The position numbers and the translations under genes were made by a program. A DNA stretch of 64,000 nucleotides from Metaphire vulgaris (taxonomy: Eukaryota; Annelida; Clitellata; Crassiclitellata; Megascolecidae), in assembly GCA_018105865.1 (NCBI GenBank), contig CM030837.1:8876725-8940724 (forward strand), in the 5' to 3' direction. Each line of letters begins with the position of its first letter. The first letter of the stretch is position 1. This document shows, in pieces, positions 23,309-34,400 of the stretch. Below the pieces are notes generated by a model that ran no database searches, was not told the DNA's origin, and saw only the letters and a program-made list of their open reading frames with translations.

Positions 23309-25397
23309 TTACCAGAAGATTTCGTGCTCCTTGCGATATGCCATCTTCCTCAGTTCGTACGATGTTTCGATTTCTCCTTCTTTCTTCAGAACGAGGCAGA
23401 AGGAGCGGAAGGCCGAATCGCCTCGCGTGCACAGGATGTCGATCAGCTTCCGCATCCGGTCGACGTGTGGCTGCTTCATCACTTCAAAGCTGAGAGTTTT
23501 CGTGAAGATTCGCTCTTTGATGAGACCGCGAAGTACGCTGTTCAGATGCAGATCCTCGCTCAGCTTCTCCTGGAAAGACCAAAGGACCTCGCGTTCCAAA
23601 GCACTGACTCCTGGAGCAGAGGCAGTTAACACATTAAACATTGTGTATGATAACAATGTGCAGTGGCACAGAACTTCTCATTTTGGAAGATGATTGTGTC
23701 TCAGGATTTAAATCTAATTGCAATTTAACATAAGCTTTATCGAAACATCGCAAAACATGACCTTAAATCATCTTAATAATATGTAGCTACACTTTTTCGG
23801 ACTTAATCTATACATCATGGATTATGAAATTATAACTTAAGAATAGCTTTAGTAAAAAGATCAGCTGCTTTCTACTTTCATTTTGTTCTTTACGAATATT
23901 TTATTATGAAGTTGGCCTAGAGTCATGATATCGAAGGTTTAATATCGAATTTAATTTAGGCCAAATGCATATTTGGTAATGTTGAATATAGGAGTATCTG
24001 TATATCGAATATATCTGTGCATTAGGGGTCGTCCATAAATGACATAACGCGATTTTGGTACTTTTGACCCCCTACCCCCTACGTAACGCGACGTAACAAA
24101 ATGTCAGACCCCCTAAAAATATGACGTAACGGGACGCCCTTTTCGTCTTCCGAAAAGTCTTGACAAGCAAAAAATGTCATTCACCCTTCTATGTTTTCCC
24201 TCTCCAAACATACTGACAAGCAAAAAAGAGTCATCCTTGTATTTTTCCTCTTCAAATACTCTGACAAACAAAAAAACTGGGTTGTCACTTAAAAATGTTG
24301 TGTTGCGTTATGTCACATTTACTGAACCCCCCTCCTCCCCTCGTCACACTTCGTAACGTGTCCGGACCCAGGGCGGCCTTTATCCTGGGCAAACCGGGCC
24401 TGTGCCCAGGGCCCCGCTCCTCTAAGGGCCCCGCGCAAGCCAAGCGGGAGTGGGCAGTACAGTACAACAGTACACCTCGCCGGGCGCCGGATACCCTCGC
24501 CTGGGGCCCCGGAGGACCCCTCGCCCGGGCCCCGCAGAACGTAAGGCCGGGCCTGTCGGACCCCCTTCCCCTAGGCGCGTAACGTCATTTGTGGACGAGC
24601 CCTTGGTAATACAGAGACGTTCTTATGAACTGAACAGACTTGATATATAAGTCTATTATAATTAAAGTAATATACAGGCCGTGTAATTTTAAGGCCGGAG
24701 TTCGTTCTTTCGTAAGCGCTGTCTAAAAAATTAAAAATACTTGAAAAGTTTTCTCGGCCGATTTGAATGTTATCGATCAACGTTGTCACATCGTATTTGG
24801 CAAAATCGTCACACAAGATTCTCTTCCGCGTAATTACATAACTAGTTGAAGCCTTTCTGTTTTTATTTTTCTTGAAACATCAACGATATAATAATTCGGA
24901 TTTGACTTAGAAGCGTAATAATTTCTAATCCTAAATCTGCACGCATTCCGTGCACGTGTGTCGACATGCGCTATGATTAAAGAAAAGCCGTTTGATAGTT
25001 GCCGTACGACGGACAAAGAAGCGGACGAACTGAGAATAATCGCCCGATTAAGACGACGCAAACATAGAAACTGCGCCGGTTGAACGCCTTAATCAGTCAC
25101 AAAGAGATTCCGATCAGCTGCAGTGACCCGTCGAAGAAGCGTCTCTACAAACAGTAGATGAGACCCGGTGTTCGACATAGGCCTATTAAACAGTCACACT
25201 GACCCACGACGTTAAATGCTGTAAATCCAGTCTATAAATGGGATTTCAACCTGCGTTTGTTGCTCAGAAGCAAAAGTATTTCACGGCGCTGATACGCCTA
25301 TCTGTCTGACATTTGCCAGTACCAAAAAAAATAGTCGGTCACCCTGCCTCGAAATTACCTACGACTATTTGAAGGCAATAATAATAATGATGACGAC

Positions 25398-25457
<60 letters not shown>

Positions 25458-28400
25458 AATTCAAATTCTCCGTTTTAGAATTGTGAAATTATTGAAAATG
25501 TGAAAGGGCAATTTACAGAGGAACTCTTAACACGGCCAAGGTCGATGATGAATAAGAGAACACCTGCTCTCTGGACGTCTTTGCAATTAAACGTGTTTCT
25601 GTTGATTTTGAACAAATGCTGTAATTGTCGCTCGTGTCATCGTTGGGGCGTCAGACAAAAGGGGACCAGGACAACTCGCAGACAAATGCTGGCGATTCGC
25701 CGTGTCTGGTGGTTGTAGCTCAGTTTGGATTTGGTTAAACAATTTTTTTATAATTTGCAATAATTAATTGACCAATACTTGCGGGAATGTCGGGTCACTT
25801 TTTTTACTATCTTATCAACATTACATAGTATTTTGACATCGATCATAATAGTGTATCACTTAGCGTCCATGCATAGCGTTCCTTGGTCCTTTGTCAGTAT
25901 TTTATGCAGTGTTATTTCGGTGACTGACCGTCTTGGCAATAATAGTAGGCGTTCAGGTGACATTATTAACGGAAAACAAAATCAGCTGATATTCTATTTT
26001 ATTTAAACGCAGAGCCGTACAAAGCCATAATAATTGCGCCCTGTGCCCAGCATGAATCTGGCGCTCACCCTCAAATTTTGTTACCTATATAATTTGTAAT
26101 ATGACACGCAATAATAGGCCTATACAAGACATTAAAATAACTAATAATTCATATAGGCCTATAAGCATCATTTTTACATTTTATGTGTATTTCCTTCCGG
26201 TTCTTCTTACTTCTTTTCTGGGTCATGTCCTTTCAAATGACACCTAACCGTGTCGCATATTGGCGGCCACGTTGCCTGATCGTGAAATCGAAAACTGTCG
26301 GGCATTTTAGCCTGATCCGGATTTGCATGCTGAGAAATAGGAATCGTGGGCTCATCCGTTTTTTATGGTGTGGGTTCTGAAAATTTGGCAGAAATTTCGC
26401 TAGACCTATAGTATCACTTGACATCCTTAACACAATGTCTTCAGTCGTGACTGTTGCAACTACATTAAGTTCGGGTCGTTGCATAGGCCTATGTCATTTT
26501 CAGTGATTTCATTGTCACTTACCTTTGGTTCCTCCAAGTCTAATCTTTCGAGCAATTTTGGATGTCAATCATGTGACGTAGAAGTCCGAGGAAATAATTT
26601 CGGTGTAGCATGGTATGCGCACCAGTAGTTTGCGCACCTGGGAGTTTGCGCACTAGGAATTTGCGCACCAGGGTTAGGGTAAGGGTTAGGGTTAGGTTTA
26701 TGGTTAGGTTTAGGGTTAGGGTGAGGGTTAGAGTTAGGTTGAGGGTTAACTTTAACCCTAACTCTAATCCTTACCCTGGTACGCCCCTGGTGCGCAAATT
26801 CTTAGTGCGCAAACTCCCAGGTGCGCAAACTACTGGTGCGCATACTAATGTAGACCATAATTTCTCCCACTGATGTTGTACTTGACGGTTACTTTTCGCG
26901 CCAGATTCGCAATTTTTGAAAGCTGCGCCGGATAGTTTTTTTTTCGAAGAACTCATTTTGTGTAGAACTGTAGATCAATAAGGTAAGTAACCAAATTCTT
27001 AGAACACTTCAAGCTGTAGCAAATTTTGTCAACTTCGTCGCCGACTATCAGTCGACTACTGCTTTGATGGCACTATAGAAGAATGTTTATGGACTGCTTG
27101 GGCGACCTCCCAGGTTAAAAGGTCAAATTCTGAATTTGACCTTATGTCTTCGACCTGAGAGATCGCCCTGCAGATGCAACTTCGCCTCTCATACAAAATA
27201 CTTTCGGAAGACACCCCGAATGACTTCTAAGCACACTAGCACGAACGGGTCGGAGATGCTTCAGTCACCTGCAGCTATCAACTCCCAGAGTGATAAATCT
27301 TCAGCGTCTGTGAGACGGTCACCATCGTCCACCGCAACCGACAATTAACAGGGAACTACCTATAAGTTAGTAGAGTTTCGGGTTCCAAGGCGGGAAAGAG
27401 TCTCAGAGAGATGCTTTGCAGTGTCCATATCGAGGCGATGACTGACATAACTGAAACTCCATATGGACGGGCGGTAGAGAGAGACCGAAGTTCGGCTTCG
27501 GCGCCGAATCTAAGGAATCTGCCAGATTCGGCCAACATTCGGCTTCGGCTTAATCGCTTTCAGAATATTGGGTTTCTGCTTCGGCCTTGACTAAGTATGA
27601 GTATCGGCCATAAGCCGAATCTTTCTGTCATATAATTTATGACTGTAAAAGTCATTCGTTGTTATCAAGTAATGAATTTTGATTATGATGTGTACGTATA
27701 CTCTCTAGAATTCTGCTTCAAAGGTTGACAGACTAAGTAGTCTAACAAACAAGGAACAATAGAGCATTATAGCATTTGCTTTGCGAGTTCGCATAGATCT
27801 TAAATGTTATTTGAGGCAATAAGGGATTAAGGGGTGTGGTGGGTTCACAGCGGATGGTTCAAAGCAAGTGACTATTATAAGTTGATAACCCTCATTCATC
27901 AATTTATATTACCGATTCCAATGCTTTGAATCGTTTAGTTTCAACGGTCTTAAGCAAATATCTCGTGACTGCGGATTAACACCTTAGGTAGGCATTTGAA
28001 GCTGCACAAGATCGAAAACGGTGAGGGTGGTCGCAACGGCCACAATCGGACTTGCGAACTGATGATGACGGTTTTATGTATCAAAGAAGGCATGACTTTA
28101 ATGTTTTGTTATAGGAACAACAGCGTCTGAATCAATAGAACCAAGGAACTCGCGTCGCCCCCCGAATAGAACCCCTCATTTGATTAACTAATAGCCGTCG
28201 TAGGCCATGTTGAAGGATAGCATTACATTTCAGTTGCAGTCGTCGTGAGAGGTAATACTCGACAGTACACGGTGATCACGAAAATCGGGACCCCCTAGAT
28301 TAATGAATATAAATCAACGAAAAGTCAACTAATAGTCAACAAAGTTGTAGTACGTGTACTTTAGATAGTTCTAATGATATTCCACTCTTAGTTTGTGTTC

Positions 28401-31400
28401 AAACGGTCCGCTATTTGCTGCAATACACGTACGAAGACGCCTACGCAATTGCTTGAATGACGCATCAATGATGCCTTGATCAATCTCGTCCCACACTTGC
28501 ATGATGCGTTGTCACAGGTCCTCAATATCACGGTCTACATTAGTATGCGCACCAGTAGTTTGCGCACCTGGGAGTTTGCGCACTAAGAATTTGCGCACCA
28601 GGGGCGCACCATGGTTAGGATTAGAGTTAGGGTTAAAGTTAACCCTCAACCTAACTCTAACCCTCACCCTAACCCTAAACCTAACCATAAACCTAACCCT
28701 AACCCTTACCCTAACCCTGGTGCGCAAATTCCTAGTGCGCAAACTCCCAGGTGCGCAAACTACTGGTGCGCATACTATGCTACACCAATATCACGGACTT
28801 TCGTTCGGTAAACACGCTCCTGCATAGCACTCCAAATTTTATAATCCACCGGATTCAAATCCGGGCTGTTGGGTGGCCAGAGAGTAGGCGGAATGAAGTC
28901 CGGCGTTTTGTTACCTAACAGTTCAACTGTCTCTCGAGCTCTGTGTGCCGGTGTGCCGTCCTGTTGGAATGTGTAATAATCTGAGAAAGTTCGGGTGTCC
29001 GGCAGCAGTCCCTGCATCAGTAGAACGTCTCTGTAATACTGTCCGTTAACTTTCACTCCCGACTCGACGAAGTGAATAGCTGTACGACCGAGTGCTGAAA
29101 CACCAACTGATACCATTAAGGACTTGGTGAAAGTCGGACGAGTACGCAGAAGACGAGCGCCAGTGATGTCCTTCTTTCTTGTACCAGCTGCAGCGTAGAG
29201 GTGAAATATTTTTTGGGGATCGAGACTGACTCCTAGGCCTACTATAGTTAAAATTTCAGCATGATTGGTCGAACGGTTGTTAAGTTATACTCATTAATCT
29301 AGGGGGTCCCGATTTTCGTGATCACGGTGTAGAAATGTCGCAAACAAATGCAATTTGGATTTTTAAAAAACTAAATCGAGTCTGATGCCAGTAAGGCAAA
29401 GTGTAAGTTAACAGGTGAGAAAGTAACTTCTGCTTATATTTTATATTACGGGCCATCCATATAGTACATACGCAAAAAAGTCAGATTTTCAACCCCTCCC
29501 CCTGTTGCACACCGTACATTTTGGTTAACTCCCCTCCTATGCGTACGTACCAATTAGCAAACACCCCCCGCACGGTGGAAATTAATTTTTAGCCATAGCC
29601 AAAAAGCATTTGTTTACTATTAAATTAAGGGTTTTTAATATTTAAATAACCGTGGAAACAATAGTTGGGACCCATTGCTTGACCGTGAGAAAGTAATTTT
29701 GTTCAAATCAAATGTTTGTGCGAATATACCAGCCTTCTATCTATTTATAAATTTGAATGTGCGTACGTACAAATTCAGTCGCGTGGACTCCCACTCCCCC
29801 GTACGCTTCCGTACGCAAAATCGCCTAAATCTCAAACTCCCTCCCCTCGGTGCGTACGTACTATATGGACGGCCCCTTAATCATGTGTGTATTTTCCAGC
29901 TCCGACATAAAACGTCACTGTTCACTAACTTTTAGGACTACATGTCAATAGATTCGGCTTCGGCTTCGATTTCAGCCGAATCTATTGCAGACAGCTTCGG
30001 CTTCGGCCGAAGCTAAGGACTGCAGATTCGGCTTCGGTTCGACTTCGGCCAAAACTGTAAATTGCAGTTTCGGTCTGACTCTAACGGGCGGTCCATAGAA
30101 CAGCCGAATACAGCGATTAGAGACTTCTATCTCTGTTAGAATCCTAGGTACTTTCCCGTTATCCGGACCCCAGTGAAGAGATATTAGGGTTAGGGTTAGG
30201 GTTAGGGTGAGGGTTAGGGTGAGTGTTAGAGTTTTAGCCTAACCATAATCCTAACCCTAACCCTCACCCTAACATTAACCCTAACCGCCACCCTAACCCT
30301 AAGCATTTCTTAGTATCTCTTCACTGGGATCCGGATAACGGGAAAGTACAGAATCCTATATAGACTGTATATAGACAGTGCGTATACAATGATTTACAGA
30401 GCAGTGTTAAAGTCAGCAAAACGCCGAAACAAACGAAACGAGTTTCTTAATGTTGAGTTCGTTTGCTCAACGCGAGCAGAAAACATAGTAAATCACAAAT
30501 TCTTCACGAATAATTCTGAAATTTGCGCCCCTTCTAAACTTGCGCCCTGTGCCTAGGCACCGTAGGCACCGCCCTTTGTACGGCTCTGTTTAAACGCATT
30601 AAATACTTGAGTGCGACGACTTAAACATTCTTCCAATCGAATCTTGTTCAGTGAATTTTGTGGTCTTATAAGCTTACATAGCCAATTGAAAATTTTGACT
30701 TTTGTCTTTTCCTACAAGTATATTTTGCAGGATCATTTCGGCGAATGGCCGCCTTATCAACACTAAACATTGCCTTACATTTAATCGATACGGCGATTCG
30801 CCAACATTAGTCGGCGAGTTGGTCGTGTCGGCAAGTTGTCTAGTAACCGACAGAAGAAGTCAAAGTGCCACAGAGGATTGAGACAATTTATTTAAAGCAT
30901 TCGAAAATTTTAATTTGAGGATTAAGTGGTAGTGACTGAGCAATCATGAGAATTCAGTGCCATTTAGATGATTTAGTTACTGAAAGATATTAATTTAATT
31001 CACAGTGAATTTAGGATGATTTCTTTCAGTCAATTACAATGGCATGCAGAGAGTGGTGGGCGCCCGGGGCAGTCGAAAAAAGGTCGCCGAGCCAATGTTG
31101 ACGGCCCCTTCTGGTCGGCGCCCGGGGCCACCGCCCCCTTCTGCACGCTACTGGTTCATTATTATCAGCGCTGTGTCTTTCGTAGATTGACATCAAAACG
31201 GTAACCATTCTGTCATTCTGTCTGTTGTCTACCAAGCGCCGACCTGGTCGGACCATTCACTACCCAAAGGCTTCAAGAGCTGCAGAGTGCAGATCGGACA
31301 ATAGACAACAATAGGTCAAATTAATTGCCAGAGGCGTAGCGACGGGGGAGGTTACATCGGTATATATACCACCCAAAAATTGAAAAATCAGTATATATAA

Positions 31401-34400
31401 TACAGTATATATATAACACACATATACATATATCACATATATATAATATACATAATATATATATATATATATACATAGATGTTGCAAACGTGTTTTACTT
31501 TTTTTTCTCGCCAACAAAAATGCGTTTTTAAGTTTTTTACTTTTTTACGTTTTTTATTTTTATTACGTTTTTCAACGGTTTTTTGCAATATGGTATTTCC
31601 AATATTTCTAGATCATAGGTCAGACAAGCGGTGAATCAAAATTTTAAAATATTAATCAAGGCGCTACACAATTTCAATTACGTGAAGTTTAGCGCCAACA
31701 CGCGGCAATATTGAAAAGTCGAAAAACGAACCACATTGAGTTGAATTATCTTTTTTTGTTGTAAATTGTACGAAATTTATACGAAAAGGTGCGGTGTATT
31801 TAAAAATATTATCGGCAATTGCTTAGAATTCCTTAGAAAATGAGTTTAACCAGCTTTGAAGGTGATACGTTTACGTTAAACCTAAGATGATCGCTTCGCA
31901 GGCACGTCGGAACGAATTTTCAGCAGGGAGTGCAGATTTTCTTTTTAAAAAATAAAAAATTCCATCTTAAAAATCTGACGAGCAAAAAAGGTCTTTTAAA
32001 CTTCTGACAAGCAAAAAAGGTCTTCACGCACGGAATTTCCTCTCTCATTTTTAGGGGGTGCAGATTACTACGGGTCTCCAGGGGTGCGCTGCACCCTCTG
32101 ATTTTTTTCAAGGGGTGCAGCTGCACCCGCTGCACACCTACTTCGTACGGGCCTGTCGCTTCGTGTCTTGACTGTCTATGGTTTTTAGAGGAGCTTATTA
32201 ATTTGGTACCAGGACAATGTTATTAATATTTATTCAAAAAAGCTATTAACAAATTGTCACAATAAATAAATAGGCCTACTATAGCGTTTTCTGCATTAGG
32301 CTGCATTATTAATGAGTGTTTCTCGTTGTCTTGCTTTTTTCGTTTGTAAACTAATTAGGCCACCACGGTAGAAAATTAACGCGTTAATTTTTGTGTTGGC
32401 TAAAAAGTAAATGAACGTTTACGTTTTTTTCAACGTTTGTTACGTTTTTATATTTTCAGAAAAACTCGTTTTTACGTTTTTTATTTCAGAGTTTACGTTT
32501 GCAACATCTATGAAATATATAATATACGTTACATATGTTACATATAACAATATATACAGCCAAATTTATACCCCAAAATCAAAATCCTGGCTACGCCCTG
32601 GTATTTGCGTCTGCTAGACCTAATTCTTGCTGTGAGAACTGATGACTGACACGTCTCTCGCTCCACTGCTGCTGGCTTCCTGGACAGGTTCAGACAGGCA
32701 GGAGCCTTACATGGCCATGTCAGAGCCAGAATTATCAAAGCAGTCGCCGACCACTCAGAAACAAAAACCATTCACAATCATATATTTGAACAATCGTCAA
32801 ATTTAGCCATTCATATCTCCGCCAATATACCTGCATGTATAGGCTAAACCTAGCAAAAGCATGCATGACTACAGTATACGAATCGCTTTGCATCGATGTA
32901 GAACTAAAATGAAGCCAGGATTGCTGACAGCCAGAAAGAAGCGAAAGTAATCTTAAGTGAAAATCAACTCATGGATATTGAAGCCGCAGAGTATAGACGC
33001 AGTGTTTTATATAGTCCTGTTAGGGGAGAGTCCCCCCCCCAAAAAAATCTCGAAATTGGCACTGGCGCAAATTTTTGCATTGAACTTCTATTCCAGCAAA
33101 GTCAATTTTTCCCTCAAAAGCCTGGAGTCCAGTAGCGTCATTTCACGCTTTTCTTGGGGGGAGATCATTTTTAACAAAATTTTTGGCAAATTTTTGCAAA
33201 TTTTAGGCAATTTGTGCAAATTGTTTGCAATTTGTGCAAATTTTTAAATTTTAGGCAATTTGTGCAAATTGTTTGCAATTTGTGCAAATTTTGGCAAATT
33301 TTAGGCAATTTGTGCAAATTGTTTGCAATTTGTGCAAATTTTGGCAAATTTTAGGCAATTTGTGCAAATCTTAGGCAATTTTTAAAAATTTTAGGCAATT
33401 TTTGAAAATTTTAGGCAATTTTTTGCAAATTTTTTATAATTTTGACAAATTTTTTGCAATTTTTGGGCCAATTTTGGCAAATTTGCAATTTTTTATATTT
33501 GTTGGCAAATTGTTGGCAATTTTTGCGATATTTTGCACATTAATACATTATAATTTTTTTCATTTTCTTGGAGGGGCACGGCCCCCAGACTCCCCAAATG
33601 ACGCCCCTGCTGGAGTCTGGATAAAACACTGCGTAGATGTACAGAGGCGCTCGTCATCAGGAACAGATCATTCTGACCACAGCACGGCTTCCTTTACTGA
33701 TGGAAAATCTTGTCTAATTGAACAGACGCCTTATGTTTCGTGGACACAGAACAAGTCTTAACGTTGTCTTCATAGGTGCCGCCTTTATATTCGCAGACTA
33801 TGAGGTTTTTGAATTTTTATCCGATTTGATTCGTTTATGTCGGTATATTTTTCTTTGATTCTTATTTGCTATTACGCTTTATAGGCCTAACTAGTAAATT
33901 ATTTGACCTCCATTATCGCTCCCTTCATTTTCTCATGTTCATATCTCTCTGGTCATTTCACTGTTTTAATTGTGTAGACCTAAATTTTCAATTTAAAACT
34001 CCCTCTTGCAAAATGTCGATCGAATTTGGATCTTGGATGTTGCTAGACATTGAACAGTTCCTGTTGAAAATTATTTCTTCACCATTATTATCTTCATCGA
34101 CATAATCTGTTACAGAATATGGAAATCTTATTCAAAATGTTTGTGTATTTTGGACGATCTCATCGCTGAGAAAATCAATATTGTTACTAATAGGCCTTCA
34201 CAATCCTGGTTCAGCAAAGATATTTTGGATGCACGTCAGCAACGGAGTAGATTAGAAGGAACATGGCGATATTCTAAACTGTCATCAGACATCAGGCCTT
34301 AGACGGTTTAGGAAGCAATGTCGCTACGTTCGCAAACTGGTCAATAATGTCAAAGCCCAGTTTCTCCAATCTTAAAATTAGAATCTACATTCGCCAAAAA

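Larger units (their letters stand above)
28268..29329 (-). mobile_element. mariner element (DD37D type), internally deleted and interrupted
   Basis: Near-identical 45-bp inverted ends (CACGGTGATCACGAAAATCG and CACCGTGATCACGAAAATCG) are flanked by TA at 28266-28267 and 29330-29331. The minus strand carries the C-terminal part of a mariner transposase (28371-29232) that lacks the N-terminal DNA-binding half. A 255-bp telomere-core MITE (28532-28786) is inserted within the coding remnant. Confidence 0.92.
31329..32600. mobile_element. hAT MITE, CAGRGGCGTAGCGACGG family, split by insertion
   Basis: The ends CAGAGGCGTAGCGACGGGGG and CCTGGCTACGCCCTG, with TTAATTGC and GTATTTGC flanks (6 of 8 identical), mark an aged TSD. 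The interior ATCGGTATATATACC matches the 8390 copy. A 1.04 kb element (31474-32512) is inserted in its AT-rich middle. Confidence 0.78.

Noticed and set aside
23277..23693. Plus-strand frames of 138 and 101 codons
   Set aside because: Shadows of the minus-strand CARD-like exon.
26650..26800. TTAGGG tract as a chromosome end or telomere scar
   Set aside because: The tract is inside a 255-bp element with inverted ends and an exact 8-bp TSD, and another copy sits in the opposite orientation, so transposition explains it.
28268..29329. Active mariner
   Set aside because: The transposase lacks its N-terminal half and the first catalytic Asp, contains a TGA and is split by a MITE.
33170..33545. 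Regular repeats with spacers, CRISPR-like at first sight
   Set aside because: The units are AT-rich, variable in length and lie inside a TSD-flanked hAT MITE in a eukaryotic genome. It is a tandem repeat.
32957..33761. Plus-strand frames with repeated FLQI and FAIF
   Set aside because: They are translations of the AT-rich tandem core of a hAT MITE and its neighbour.
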